Assembly: GCA_903907745.1 (NCBI GenBank)
Contig: CAIVPF010000087.1
Location: 1 to 64,000, forward strand
Length of the DNA: 64,000 nt
DNA from: an uncultured Cytophagaceae bacterium
Lineage (GTDB): Bacteria > Bacteroidota > Bacteroidia > Cytophagales > Spirosomataceae
Direction: 5' to 3'
Position numbers and translations under genes: made by a program. How positions within the stretch are numbered: position 1 is the first letter of the stretch; each line of letters opens with the position of its first letter. The notes beneath the pieces were generated by a model. The model saw only the letters and a list, made by a program, of their open reading frames with translations, searched no databases and was not told the origin of the DNA. Below are positions 33,420-42,142 of this stretch, in pieces.

Positions 33420-35020
33420 TTAAATGGATTGTTTAAGGGATCAAATCCTTCTTCGGGAGGTAAATTCATTTTACTTCCTTTAAATACAGAATCGTTCGAG
33501 TTTTTTTCAAAGCTAGATGTTTGATCACCCAAGGCGCTCAAATTAAAGCCTTCGGGCCCATTTGAATTACTGAATGGTTGGAAATCCAAATCGCAGTATT
33601 TGGTGAATTTTCCGATGAATTTCAACCACACATTTTCCAAAGAACCCGAACGGTTTTTGGCCATAATAATTTCACCCATACCCGTGATCGAATTACCTTG
33701 ATCATCCGCGGTAATGCCATAATATTCGGGTCGATAGATGAACATAACCTGATCCGCATCTTGCTCAATCGCCCCAGATTCCCGAAGATCGGATAACTGT
33801 GGTTTTTTATTTCCACCTCGGGTTTCCGTGGAACGGTTTAATTGCGATAACGCAATCACAGGCACATTCAATTCTTTCGCTAATTGCTTTAATGCACGTG
33901 AAATTTGCGCAATTTCTTGCTCTCGATTCCCGGAAGCTCCTTTTCCCGAAGAATCCCCGGTCATTAATTGCAAATAATCGATCACAATCAATTCGATATT
34001 TTTCTGTGCTTTTAAACGCCGACATTTGGCACGTAATTCCAAAATAGATAAGGCCGGCGTGTCATCAATGAAGATTTGGGCTTCAAAAAGACGCTTGATT
34101 TTAGTATGTAATTGTTGCCACTCATGCGGCTCTAATTTTCCTCTTCTAATTTTCTCTGCCTCGATTTCTGCTTCCGCTGAAATAATCCGATTCACTAATT
34201 GCACCGCACTCATTTCAAGTGAAAACAAGGCTACCGAATGTCCGAAATCAACCGCCGCGTTCCGACACGCCGAAACCACAAATGCCGTTTTACCCATACC
34301 TGGACGGGCCGCGATGATGATTAATTCTTGGCGCTGCCAGCCTGAAGTAAGGCGATCTAAATCTGTAAAACCAGATGGGATGCCCGTTAGGCCACTTTTT
34401 TGCAATTGTTTTTTTTCCAACTCCTCCACCGCTTTCATCAAAATATCCGACATACTTTCGTAATTCTTCCGAATATTCGATTCCGCTATCGTAAATAATT
34501 CCTGCTCCATGCGATCCAAAATCACAAAAACATCCGACGTATCTTCGTAGGATAGTCGCTGAATTTCAGAGGAAATTTGAATTAATTGACGCTTTAAATA
34601 TTGCTCGATAATAATCCGAGCATGGTATTCCACATTGGAAGTAGAACTGACCCGAGAGGTTAATTGGGCTAAATAACTTGTTCCTCCTGCCCTTTCTAAT
34701 TCACCTTGTGACTTTAGGTGATTATTTACAGTTAATAAATCGACGGGCTGGGAAGCCTGAAACAAAGCCTGAATGGCAGCAAAAATTCGCTGATGTGCTT
34801 CTTTGTAAAAGGTTTCTGGCTTTAATAATTCGATGACATTGGCTAAAGGTTCCTTTTCTAGCATCAAGGCCCCTATCAACGCTTCCTCTAAATCCAAAGC
34901 CTGCGGTGGCAATTTTCCCAATCCCAAGTCACTTAAACGCTGTGGCATATTGGAACGGTTGGCGCCATTCGATGCTTGATTTCCCTTTTTAAAAATGGAG
35001 GAAGGTGTATTTGATTCCAT
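33416..35020 (-). CDS. dnaB: Replicative DNA helicase DnaB
   Basis: 534 residues from the ATG at 35020; the longer frame upstream to 35080 is rejected because a promoter box (35045-35052) lies inside it. Residues about 35-140 are the DnaB N-terminal domain (PPQALDLEEALIGALML), and 175-460 the RecA-like C-terminal domain with Walker A ARPGMGKTAF, Walker B IELIVIDYLQL and the arginine region EQDADQVMFIYRPEYY. It unwinds DNA at the replication fork as a hexamer. The last 60 residues are a low-complexity tail. Confidence 0.95.
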   Translation of the reverse strand: MESNTPSSIFKKGNQASNGANRSNMPQRLSDLGLGKLPPQALDLEEALIGALMLEKEPLANVIELLKPETFYKEAHQRIFAAIQALFQASQPVDLLTVNNHLKSQGELERAGGTSYLAQLTSRVSSTSNVEYHARIIIEQYLKRQLIQISSEIQRLSYEDTSDVFVILDRMEQELFTIAESNIRKNYESMSDILMKAVEELEKKQLQKSGLTGIPSGFTDLDRLTSGWQRQELIIIAARPGMGKTAFVVSACRNAAVDFGHSVALFSLEMSAVQLVNRIISAEAEIEAEKIRRGKLEPHEWQQLHTKIKRLFEAQIFIDDTPALSILELRAKCRRLKAQKNIELIVIDYLQLMTGDSSGKGASGNREQEIAQISRALKQLAKELNVPVIALSQLNRSTETRGGNKKPQLSDLRESGAIEQDADQVMFIYRPEYYGITADDQGNSITGMGEIIMAKNRSGSLENVWLKFIGKFTKYCDLDFQPFSNSNGPEGFNLSALGDQTSSFEKNSNDSVFKGSKMNLPPEEGFDPLNNPFN

Positions 35021-35044
35021 AGATACAATTTTACAATAATTTAT

Positions 35045-35052
35045 CAAAAATA
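35045..35052 (-). promoter_or_regulatory. -7 promoter box of dnaB
   Basis: TATTTTTG on the - strand fits TAnnTTTG and lies 24 bases before the dnaB ATG at 35020. It supports the shorter start. Confidence 0.45.
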
Positions 35053-35127
35053 TCACGAAACTGATCCGATAAAATTTCAATAATTTTCTATTTTAGTATT
35101 TTAATTCCCACCTTAACATTTGCATAC

Positions 35128-36087
35128 TTGTTAGAAAAAATTATTTCCTTAGCAGACATCTCCTTGATTGATTTTTTGGGTGTCTCCAATTCCAACCTAC
35201 AAATTCTGACGGACGCCTTTCCGCAAACTAAAATTATCGCACGCGGTGATCAGTTAACCCTTCGAGGTTCAGATGACCAAATAGCCCTAGTCGAAGCCAT
35301 TGTGAATCAATGTCTCCAACATTTGGAAAAGCATCATTCTCTCACCAATGCCCATATCAAGGCCTATATCGATGCCGTTTTAAATCCAACGGGGGAAGAA
35401 AAAGAAACGCCGTGGGTCGAGGATAAAGATGTATTGCTATTCGGCAATAAAGGTTTAGTCATCAAAGTTAGAACCCCCAATCAGCGTAAGCTGGTCGAAG
35501 CAGCCGCTAAAAACGACATCGTTTTCGCGATCGGACCTGCGGGAACTGGTAAAACCTATACGGCTGTTGCCCTCGCCGTGAAAGCCCTTAAAAATAAAGA
35601 AGTCAAGAAAATTATCATCACCCGCCCAGCCGTAGAGGCCGGGGAAAATTTGGGTTTTTTACCTGGTGATCTGAAGGAAAAAATAGATCCCTATTTACGC
35701 CCGATTTACGATGCGCTGGACGACATGATTCCTGCGGAGAAATTGAAATTTTATTTAGAGAACCGCACGATTGAAATCGCGCCACTGGCTTATATGCGGG
35801 GTCGAACCTTGAATAAGGCTTTTATTTTATTGGACGAAGCCCAAAATACCACCTCCATGCAAATGAAAATGTTTTTGACGCGGATGGGTATTCAATCCAA
35901 AACAATCATTACCGGAGATAAATCCCAAGTGGACCTACCCAAAAACCAAACGTCCGGTTTGGGTGAAGCGGAACGTATTTTGTCGGGCATTAACGAAATT
36001 GCCTTTGTGGAATTGGACGGTTCAGATGTCGTGCGCCATCGATTAGTTCGTAAGATTATTGAAGCCTACGGAAAACAATCGCAATAA
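35128..36087 (+). CDS. PhoH family ATPase
   Basis: 319 residues from a TTG start at 35128; PhoH homologues begin with the same (L/I)EKII motif, which supports this unusual start. Residues about 1-100 form a KH-like domain and 110-319 the PhoH ATPase with Walker A GPAGTGKTYTAVALA, Walker B FILLDEAQNT and TGDKSQVDLP. PhoH-like proteins are cytoplasmic ATPases tied to RNA metabolism and stress. The gene is followed directly (0 bases) by the acetyltransferase gene, so the two form an operon ending at the terminator at 36516-36552. No ATG lies nearby in the same frame. Confidence 0.9.
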   Translation: MLEKIISLADISLIDFLGVSNSNLQILTDAFPQTKIIARGDQLTLRGSDDQIALVEAIVNQCLQHLEKHHSLTNAHIKAYIDAVLNPTGEEKETPWVEDKDVLLFGNKGLVIKVRTPNQRKLVEAAAKNDIVFAIGPAGTGKTYTAVALAVKALKNKEVKKIIITRPAVEAGENLGFLPGDLKEKIDPYLRPIYDALDDMIPAEKLKFYLENRTIEIAPLAYMRGRTLNKAFILLDEAQNTTSMQMKMFLTRMGIQSKTIITGDKSQVDLPKNQTSGLGEAERILSGINEIAFVELDGSDVVRHRLVRKIIEAYGKQSQ

Positions 36088-36537
36088 ATGTCGGGAATCA
36101 CAATTAGAGAAATAGCCTCTCAGGCAGATTTAGATTTGGTTTTCCATATTCGCACCGAAGTATTTGTGCTGGAACAAAAATGCTTGCCTTCCGAGGAATT
36201 CGATGAATTAGATGCGCAAGCAAGGCATTTTCTGTTGTTTGAAGAGGAAAAAGCTGTGGCAACAGGTCGTTTTCGGAAAACTGAAAAAGGCATTAAAATC
36301 GAACGCATCGCCACACTACAAGCGCATCGAGCAAATGCCTATGCCACTCAAATCATTCAGTATCTAATGCGAGTGGCTGAGCAGGCTTTCCCAGAAAACG
36401 ATCATTTTTATTTACATGCCCAAGTGGACGTGATGCCCTTGTATAAATCGCTCGGCTTTGTGGCCTATGGACCCACCTTTTTGGAGGCCGATATTGTTCA
36501 TCAAGCCATGGAATTAAAAAGAGCTAAAAACGATTAA
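36088..36537 (+). CDS. ElaA-like GNAT family N-acetyltransferase
   Basis: 149 residues. The N-terminal EVFVLEQKCLPSEEFDELD pattern is that of ElaA-like GNAT proteins. The acetyl-CoA pyrophosphate loop, normally (Q/R)xxGxG/A, reads RANAYA here, so the first Gly is replaced by Ala; catalysis may be weak or the loop variant. The substrate is unknown. It begins immediately after the phoH stop, and its own stop codon lies in the loop of the downstream terminator. Confidence 0.8.
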   Translation: MSGITIREIASQADLDLVFHIRTEVFVLEQKCLPSEEFDELDAQARHFLLFEEEKAVATGRFRKTEKGIKIERIATLQAHRANAYATQIIQYLMRVAEQAFPENDHFYLHAQVDVMPLYKSLGFVAYGPTFLEADIVHQAMELKRAKND

Positions 36538-36552
36538 TTTTTAGCTCTTTTT
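36516..36552. terminator. Bidirectional terminator with perfect 15-bp stem
   Basis: AAAAAGAGCTAAAAA at 36516-36530 is exactly mirrored at 36538-36552, with a 7-base loop that contains the TAA of the acetyltransferase gene. T runs exist on both strands, so it serves both this gene and the convergent DUF3127 gene. Confidence 0.85.
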
Positions 36553-36557
36553 TAAGA

Positions 36558-36932
36558 TTAGAAAGGAAGATCATCTCCACTTTCTGCGGCCAATGGAGGG
36601 AATTGATATCCTCCCGCGGCACTTGGTTCTACATTCGGTGGAACGCTAGGTGCTGCACCACTTCGATCGAGGCGATAAGCCCGAATTTCCGTGTACCAGC
36701 GCTCATTGTATTCGCGCGATTCTACGCTGAATTGTACCTTCACTATTTCCCCCTCTTGTACCGGAGCTAAATCTTGTGTCTTATCTCCCCAAACTGACAT
36801 ACAGATCTTTTTTGGGTATTGATCTTGAGTTTCTAAAACAAATTCTTGTTTGATCCAATTTGTTCCGTTTTTACCTGTTCCTGTAACCTCAGGTAATTTT
36901 TTGATGAGTTTTCCGCTGAGTTCTAATGCCAT
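36558..36932 (-). CDS. DUF3127 single-strand-binding-like protein
   Basis: 124 residues. The body is an OB-like beta domain (LSGKLIKKLPEVTG, WIKQEFVLET, ICMSVWGDKTQDL, VKVQFSVESREYNERWYTEIRAYRL) that defines DUF3127, a Bacteroidota family. The C-terminus is a Pro/Gly-rich linker ending in DDLPF, closely resembling the DDDIPF tip that bacterial SSB uses to bind partner proteins. This suggests a single-strand DNA or RNA binding role with SSB-type interactions; it is inference from fold and tail. Confidence 0.8.
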   Translation of the reverse strand: MALELSGKLIKKLPEVTGTGKNGTNWIKQEFVLETQDQYPKKICMSVWGDKTQDLAPVQEGEIVKVQFSVESREYNERWYTEIRAYRLDRSGAAPSVPPNVEPSAAGGYQFPPLAAESGDDLPF

Positions 36933-36964
36933 TCCGATGTATAATTATTGAATTGTCTGATTTG

Positions 36965-36995
36965 TTGGCAAGTAAGTAAATATTTGGTAATTTTG
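36965..36995 (+). promoter_or_regulatory. Promoter of tRNA-Leu
   Basis: TTG at 36965-36967, a 20-base spacer, and TAATTTTG at 36988-36995 match the full Bacteroidota consensus TTG-N19-21-TAnnTTTG. The tRNA begins 12 bases after the box. Confidence 0.65.
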
Positions 36996-37007
36996 CTAAC
37001 CCGTTTT

Positions 37008-37091
37008 GGCGATGTGGTGAAATTGGTAGACACGCTACCTTGAGGTGGTAGTGCCGCTTTAGGTATGGGAGTTCGAATCTCCCCATCGTCA
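37008..37091 (+). tRNA. tRNA-Leu (anticodon GAG)
   Basis: An 84-base cloverleaf: acceptor stem GGCGATG (37008-37014) with CATCGTC (37084-37090), discriminator A at 37091. The anticodon stem CTACC/GGTAG encloses TTGAGGT, giving anticodon GAG at 37042-37044 for CUC/CUU leucine codons. A long variable arm (TGCC...GGTA) and the T-arm GGGAG-TTCGAAT-CTCCC fit the class II leucine type. CCA is not encoded. Confidence 0.95.
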
Positions 37092-37118
37092 CTTATTTTT
37101 TTGTTTAATCTGTAAATC

Positions 37119-38114
37119 ATGTTGAAGATGAAGCCTTACAGTGTATTACTTTATTATAACTATACCCCTATTCCGGATCCGGAAGCTTATCGGGAAAAAC
37201 ATCATCTATTTTGTATTGAAAACCATATCCTCGGTCGGATTATCGTGGCTTCCGAAGGCTTAAATGGTGCTGTTTCAGGAACAAAAGCCGATTGCGATGC
37301 CTATATGAAATGGTTGGAGCTAGATCCGATTTTTGAGGGGACCCATTTCGATTTTAAAATCGAGGAATATGAGGCGCATACCTTTACCAAATTGCATGTG
37401 CGGGTCAAAAACGAAATTGTGCATTCTGATTTACCCGTGAATCCTTTGGTTCGCACCGGAAAACATGTTAAGCCTAAGGAATTTAAGCATATGATTAAAA
37501 ATGACCCAGATGTGGTTTTGGTCGATATGCGATCCAATTACGAGCATGACTTAGGTCGTTTCAAAGGGGCCTATACCTTTGACATGGAAAACTTGCGTGA
37601 TCTTCCGGACCATGTGCATGAAATTGAGCATTTAAAGGATAAAAAGGTCATAACTTATTGTACAGGAGGAATTAAATGCGAAAAAGCGAGTGCCTATTTA
37701 TTGGAAAAGGGTTTTAAAAATGTATATCAATTACACGGCGGTATCATCAAATATGGCTTAGAAGAAGGTGGCGAAGATTTTGATGGTTCCTGTTATGTAT
37801 TTGATAATCGGGTGGCTACGGCGGTGAATGTCGTCAACCCGGTCGTCGTATCGAAATGCTATGTGTGCAAAGAGGCTTCGGATCACATGGTAAATTGTGC
37901 AAATCCGGAATGCAATGAGCATTTGGCCATTTGTCCCTCGTGTTTAAAAGTATTGGATGGAGCCTGCTCTCAAACCTGCATGGAACATCCGCGTAAACGA
38001 CCCTACAATGAAAAGGGGTATTATTCCAAACAGTCCGAGGGCTATTCGCCTGAATTAGGCTTTAAGTCCTTTGGTCGGAATCTGAAAATAGAAAAAAGAA
38101 AGGCTCAATCTTGA
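37119..38114 (+). CDS. trhO: tRNA uridine(34) hydroxylase TrhO (rhodanese family)
   Basis: 331 residues. Residues 1-95 form the N-terminal acylphosphatase-like domain (FCIENHILGRIIVASEGLNG), 120-215 the rhodanese domain with active-site Cys in TYCTGGIKCEKAS, and 240-300 a Cys-rich tail (CYVCKEASDHMVNC, CPSCLKVLDGACSQTC). This is the YceA/TrhO order. The enzyme catalyses oxygen-dependent 5-hydroxyuridine formation at tRNA position 34. It lies 27 bases after tRNA-Leu, possibly sharing its transcript, and overlaps the convergent serine hydrolase by 10 bases. Confidence 0.92.
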   Translation: MLKMKPYSVLLYYNYTPIPDPEAYREKHHLFCIENHILGRIIVASEGLNGAVSGTKADCDAYMKWLELDPIFEGTHFDFKIEEYEAHTFTKLHVRVKNEIVHSDLPVNPLVRTGKHVKPKEFKHMIKNDPDVVLVDMRSNYEHDLGRFKGAYTFDMENLRDLPDHVHEIEHLKDKKVITYCTGGIKCEKASAYLLEKGFKNVYQLHGGIIKYGLEEGGEDFDGSCYVFDNRVATAVNVVNPVVVSKCYVCKEASDHMVNCANPECNEHLAICPSCLKVLDGACSQTCMEHPRKRPYNEKGYYSKQSEGYSPELGFKSFGRNLKIEKRKAQS

Positions 38115-38122
38115 GCCTTTCT
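38097..38122. terminator. Bidirectional terminator between trhO and the serine hydrolase
   Basis: AGAAAGGCTC at 38097-38106 pairs with GAGCCTTTCT at 38113-38122 around a 6-base loop. It lies within the overlapping ends of both convergent genes, so the last codons of both form the hairpin. Confidence 0.6.
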
Positions 38123-39607
38123 CATTTCCCGAATGTGAAATTCCTGAATTAATGGTGGATTTTCAGGTGTTAGGGTAAAGCTAACTTCCAAATCTCCTCG
38201 TTCACATTGCAAACGAAATTTACCACGTAATTGATTTTCTGGAACCATTTCATCCACCTTTCGAATGGACCCCATTTGCTTAAATAAGGCATCTGATTCT
38301 TTTTGTAATTGATTTGGAAAATAATCTAAGAAAAAATTCTCCGCAAAAATCCCTGAACTTTTCGCTTGATCCCAATGGCTTAAGATGCTGACCAATTCCT
38401 TTTGGCGTTGACGTAACATACTCGATACCGGGATAGCGCGTGGGGACATTTGGCTGCTTGCTAATAAGGAATCTAAGACTCTCATATTAATCCCACCCAT
38501 CGGCGCATAGGTTAAATTACTGAAGGAAATGATGCCTATATTGTAATCAGGGAATATGCGCCAATTACTTCCAAAGCCTGGTAATCCACCCGAATGTGCG
38601 ATAGAGGTTCGTAAAGCATAGTCTTTGGTCCAACTAAGCCCATATCCATAGGCATTGACCACCAAGCCAGTTTTGCCATTTGGATATTTGTTTTTTGCCG
38701 CGATGTCATTGATATTCCATGGAAATTGCATTTCACGCACAGATGAACGCTTTATCGGGCCTTTTTCTGGTTCATCCCGTTCAGGCCAAGCAGCTAAATG
38801 AAAGGCGACGTATTTAGCGAAATCGTCGATCGTGGTTAACATCCCGCCCATTGCTCCATAGGCGCCATCGTGTTCCAAGGGTTGTTCTACCCAATCCGTA
38901 TTTATCCATCGATACCCTAGCGCTAAGCTCCCCTTTGGCACTTTTTCATATTCCCAATAGGTATTGCTCATGCCCAAAGGTTTCCAGATTTCCTCTTGAA
39001 TATAACTTTGATAAGATTTTCCTGTGATGTTTTTAATGATACTCCCCAATAAGGCAAAGCCCATATTGCTATATTCATAGGTCTTTCCAGGATTATTGGA
39101 GAATTGAATGCCTTTTTTTAGCATCGTGGAAAAGGCCTCATCGGAAATCCCTAATTGTCGATCTCCCCACGGATTATCCTCCGGAAATCCTGCCCCATGC
39201 GTCAATAAATGGCGTATGGTGATTTCAGGCGAATCCTTGCTCAGGTATTTTTGGTTTTTCAATTCGGGTACGTATTTCGAAGCCGGCTCGTCCAAATGTA
39301 ATTTACCCTGATCCCTTAATTTTAGGATGGCCATGGCGGTAAAGCTTTTCGACATCGAGGCTATTCGAAAAACGGATTGCGGGCTGGCAGGAATTTTAGA
39401 AGTGATTTGGCTTAAACCGATCCCTTTGCTGTGAATTAATTGCCCATTATACATCACGCCATAGGCCACGCCGGGCAATTTTTTTTCTTCGGCGTATTGC
39501 TTAAATAAGGCGTCTACGGATTTAATGAAGGGTTCGACTGCATTTTGTTGGGCCTGACTTTTAAATAAAATCAATACCAACGCACCCATTAGTAAATATT
39601 TTTTCAT
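38105..39607 (-). CDS. Secreted serine hydrolase, beta-lactamase class C fold
   Basis: 500 residues. Signal peptide 1-20 (LVLILFKSQAQ). Active-site SxxK is SMSK (FRIASMSKSFTAMA, about residue 85), the second motif is YSN (YEYSNMGFALLG) and the third HSG (AHSGGLPGFGS). This is the penicillin-binding-protein/class C beta-lactamase group; esterase, peptidase or D-aminopeptidase activity is possible and the substrate is unknown. The C-terminal 110 residues are an extra domain. The DUF1801 gene lies 3 bases upstream, so they are likely co-transcribed. Confidence 0.85.
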   Translation of the reverse strand: MKKYLLMGALVLILFKSQAQQNAVEPFIKSVDALFKQYAEEKKLPGVAYGVMYNGQLIHSKGIGLSQITSKIPASPQSVFRIASMSKSFTAMAILKLRDQGKLHLDEPASKYVPELKNQKYLSKDSPEITIRHLLTHGAGFPEDNPWGDRQLGISDEAFSTMLKKGIQFSNNPGKTYEYSNMGFALLGSIIKNITGKSYQSYIQEEIWKPLGMSNTYWEYEKVPKGSLALGYRWINTDWVEQPLEHDGAYGAMGGMLTTIDDFAKYVAFHLAAWPERDEPEKGPIKRSSVREMQFPWNINDIAAKNKYPNGKTGLVVNAYGYGLSWTKDYALRTSIAHSGGLPGFGSNWRIFPDYNIGIISFSNLTYAPMGGINMRVLDSLLASSQMSPRAIPVSSMLRQRQKELVSILSHWDQAKSSGIFAENFFLDYFPNQLQKESDALFKQMGSIRKVDEMVPENQLRGKFRLQCERGDLEVSFTLTPENPPLIQEFHIREMRKAQD

Positions 39608-39610
39608 GGC

Positions 39611-39940
39611 TTAGCTAATTTCTTTTACCCTAAATTTCACCATTTCTTTGATTAAATCAAGGGGCATAGGTTTTTCAAATGGAAATTTAATGGCTCCTTT
39701 CGAACCCTCAAAGGCAGATAATTCAGTTGGAAATGCACGAATGGCGCTGGGAGTCGGATAAAATCCTAAATGCTTATTCCAAGCCGCAAAATGAACGATA
39801 TTTTTCTTCCATTTAAAGGTGGGCATGCCATAGGACATGATTTCCTCGGTGCCCTCGGGAACCACAGAACGAATAGCAGTCAACACTTCTCGTAAGATTT
39901 TTTGGGTAGGCTCCGGAAATGAAGCGATGTATTCTTCCAT
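39611..39940 (-). CDS. DUF1801 domain protein (YdhG-like)
   Basis: 109 residues with the DUF1801 pattern: VPEGTEEIMSYGMPTFKWKKNIVHFAAWNKHLGFYP, then FEGSKGAIKFPFEKPMPLDLI. Members have an iron-chaperone-like frataxin-related fold in some cases; a specific role is not known. It forms a close-packed leftward group with the two genes upstream and the serine hydrolase downstream. Confidence 0.8.
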   Translation of the reverse strand: MEEYIASFPEPTQKILREVLTAIRSVVPEGTEEIMSYGMPTFKWKKNIVHFAAWNKHLGFYPTPSAIRAFPTELSAFEGSKGAIKFPFEKPMPLDLIKEMVKFRVKEIS

Positions 39941-39945
39941 ATAAT

Positions 39946-40272
39946 TTAAGCCAAGGAACGATGACGGTTAAATAAAAACAAAGGAAATGCAAACGCAAAA
40001 GCGATTAAAAAGGTCGCCAATACGTACAAATATAGGTATTTGATTTTGATGCGGGTTCCTTCGACGATCATAAATAAGGTTCCCATCGTTGCGGCCGTCC
40101 AAAAATCACAACTTAAACTACGGGCATAGGCATCAGTGGTCCAGGTACTTTGAATGAAGGCCATTACATCAAAATGCCCTTGATGTTCTTGTATGCCAAC
40201 AAATACATAATAGGTGGTCATTCCTCCACCTACGATGGAAGCTAAAAGATACAAATAATGCACATGTTTCAT
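39946..40272 (-). CDS. DUF2834-like membrane protein
   Basis: 108 residues with three hydrophobic segments (about 6-26, 55-72 and 80-102). The pattern SCDFWTAATMGTLFMIVEGTRIKIKYLYLYVLATFLIAFAFAFPLFLFNR (given in pieces: SCDFWTAATMG, LYVLATFLIAFAFAFPLFL) fits DUF2834 multi-pass proteins. Function is unknown. Its start overlaps the stop of the GreA/GreB-like gene by 4 bases. Confidence 0.65.
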   Translation of the reverse strand: MKHVHYLYLLASIVGGGMTTYYVFVGIQEHQGHFDVMAFIQSTWTTDAYARSLSCDFWTAATMGTLFMIVEGTRIKIKYLYLYVLATFLIAFAFAFPLFLFNRHRSLA

Positions 40273-40718
40273 TGGATGGAGATTATGGTGATTGTTCTGT
40301 TTTGTATGTTGATTTTTTCGCCTGCTTGTTTGCCCATGAATAAAGCCCCGATCGGTGAATTGCTTGAAATGGCAAAGAAATCCCCAAATTCATCCGTAAT
40401 TTTTCCGAGGCCTATGGACATAAAATAATGCCCCGCGTCCGTACTAATAAAACTACCAAAACCAATCGAAGCACTTGATTTATGCACATCGATGCTGGAG
40501 ATTTTTGCCAATTGGGATTTCAACAGGTCAATATTGGCACTTAATTTATCCATTTCTCGTTGCATCATTTCTCTTCCGGTTTCAAATTTATCTCCAGCAC
40601 TACTTTTGGTATCCGAGTCCCGGGATTCTTTAGCTAAGAAATAATCCCTCTCCGATTCATCCAAGCTGATTTTCAGTTTTTTTTGAAGGCCTTCAAGAAT
40701 ATGGGCTTTGCTGCGCAT
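40269..40718 (-). CDS. GreA/GreB-family transcript cleavage-like factor
   Basis: 149 residues. An N-terminal coiled-coil hairpin (about 5-75, rich in Glu, Lys and Asp) is followed by a C-terminal FKBP-like domain containing SPIGALFMGKQAGEKI, which corresponds to the SPIGxALLGKxxGD motif of GreA/GreB. Relatives are sometimes mislabelled 3-oxoacyl-ACP synthase. The acidic tip residues of true GreA cannot be confirmed, so the protein may bind RNA polymerase without cleavage activity. Confidence 0.7.
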   Translation of the reverse strand: MRSKAHILEGLQKKLKISLDESERDYFLAKESRDSDTKSSAGDKFETGREMMQREMDKLSANIDLLKSQLAKISSIDVHKSSASIGFGSFISTDAGHYFMSIGLGKITDEFGDFFAISSNSPIGALFMGKQAGEKINIQNRTITIISIQ

Positions 40719-40761
40719 GATGAAATGGAAATGTTTTCGAAAATTATCAATAATTTCGCGG

Positions 40762-41640
40762 ATGACCTATTTCTCCGAGACCGACCTAATTATTAATCCT
40801 GACGGAAGTTCGTATCATTTACACATTCGTCCAGATCAAATGCCCCAACGGATTATTATGGTTGGCGATCCTGATCGCGTTCCCTGGGTATCCCAATATT
40901 TTGATCGCGTAGATACCCAAATCCAGAAGCGGGAATTTGTCAGCCATATCGGTGAATTGAATGGGGAACGCATCGGTGTGATTTCAAGTGGCATTGGCGC
41001 GGATAATGTGGAAATAGTGATGACGGAATTGGACGCATTGGTGAATATCGATTTTCAAACGCGTCAAGAAAAGAACATAAAAAAAAGCCTTCAATTAATT
41101 CGAGTAGGTACCTCAGGCAGCATTCAAACTTCCATCCCAGTCGATTCCTATTTACTTTCTTCGGCTGCCATTGGTTTTGATAATTTAGCCCAATTTTATG
41201 CCTTCGATTCGCCCTTCATGCTGAATCAGCAGTCATTGGATTCATGGGCCGCCAAGATTCAGTACCCACTTCCGCTGTATGGTGCGCGTGCTTCAAAAAA
41301 ACTGATTGAGATTTTTTCTTCAATTCCTTTTCAGGGCTATACACTTACTGCCCCCGGTTTTTATGCGCCCCAGGGACGTCAAATTCGAATGAAAGCGAAT
41401 TTACCTTCGTTCTTATCGGATGTTTCAGCTAATCCATTCGAGGCGGAAATGATTTGTAACATCGAAATGGAAACAGCTGCTTATTATGCTTTTGCTGCCT
41501 CTTTAGGACATGAAATGATTTCCTTAAATGCTATATTGGCGAACCGAATGACGAATGAATTCTCTAAAAATCCTGAGGGGCAAATCATGGGGCTTATTGA
41601 ACTGACTTTAGATCTATTCGCATCACATAATCGTCCATAA
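40762..41640 (+). CDS. Nucleoside phosphorylase (uridine phosphorylase type)
   Basis: 292 residues from the ATG at 40762; the frame extends upstream but the N-terminus MTYFSETDLIINPDGSSYHLH is the natural family start. Phosphate-binding RIIMVGDPDRV, the GTSGS motif in RVGTSGSIQ and CNIEMETAAYYAFAA (the purine/uridine phosphorylase family ribose-binding motif) place it in the PNP/UDP family, which cleaves nucleosides with phosphate. It is divergent from the Gre-like gene, and its end overlaps the next, convergent gene by 47 bases. Confidence 0.88.
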   Translation: MTYFSETDLIINPDGSSYHLHIRPDQMPQRIIMVGDPDRVPWVSQYFDRVDTQIQKREFVSHIGELNGERIGVISSGIGADNVEIVMTELDALVNIDFQTRQEKNIKKSLQLIRVGTSGSIQTSIPVDSYLLSSAAIGFDNLAQFYAFDSPFMLNQQSLDSWAAKIQYPLPLYGARASKKLIEIFSSIPFQGYTLTAPGFYAPQGRQIRMKANLPSFLSDVSANPFEAEMICNIEMETAAYYAFAASLGHEMISLNAILANRMTNEFSKNPEGQIMGLIELTLDLFASHNRP

Positions 41641-42091
41641 TATAGCCTCGGCCTATGTCGAGTTCCATTTCCTGGCTTATTGTAAAACCCATTTTTAGGT
41701 AAAAATGGACGGCTGAATTGTATTTGTTGACATTCAATTCAATGAATTGCGCACCCATTAATTTGGATTGTTCTTTGACGAAATCTATTGCGAATCGACC
41801 CGCACCCTTTTTCTTTTGATCCGGCCTGAAATAGATTTTATGTAATTTGACCACTTCTTCGGAAATGGCCTCAAATCCCACATATCCCAATGTCACTCCC
41901 TCCTCTTCCACAAGATAAAATGAGACATTCCCTTCGATTTGTTTTTGTAGGATTTCGGAATGATACATGAGGTCCAACATGTAAAGCGTCTGTTCTTCGG
42001 TCAAAATGTGACTATATGTCGGCCGCCATGTCTCTTCCGCTATGGCTTGTATTGTCGGTATATCTAAAATTGTCGCTTTTCTGAATTGCAT
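41594..42091 (-). CDS. GNAT family N-acetyltransferase
   Basis: 165 residues from the ATG at 42091 (an in-frame ATG at 42112 would add seven residues). The GNAT fold is visible: RKATILDIPTIQAIAEETW, GYVGFEAI, the acetyl-CoA loop region RPDQKKKGAGRFAIDFV (QKKKGAG fits Q/RxxGxG/A) and NKYNSAVHFYLKMGFTI. The substrate is unknown. The 3' end lies within the end of the phosphorylase gene on the other strand. Confidence 0.85.
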   Translation of the reverse strand: MQFRKATILDIPTIQAIAEETWRPTYSHILTEEQTLYMLDLMYHSEILQKQIEGNVSFYLVEEEGVTLGYVGFEAISEEVVKLHKIYFRPDQKKKGAGRFAIDFVKEQSKLMGAQFIELNVNKYNSAVHFYLKMGFTISQEMELDIGRGYIMDDYVMRIDLKSVQ

Positions 42092-42142
42092 GCTTCCTGT
42101 TTGTAGCTGCAAATTTGTAAATTGCGTTCAAATTAAAAAACA

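Noticed and set aside
35021-35080. Longer dnaB start at 35080
   Set aside because: A -7 box (35045-35052) lies inside it and the extra residues are hydrophobic and unlike DnaB starts.
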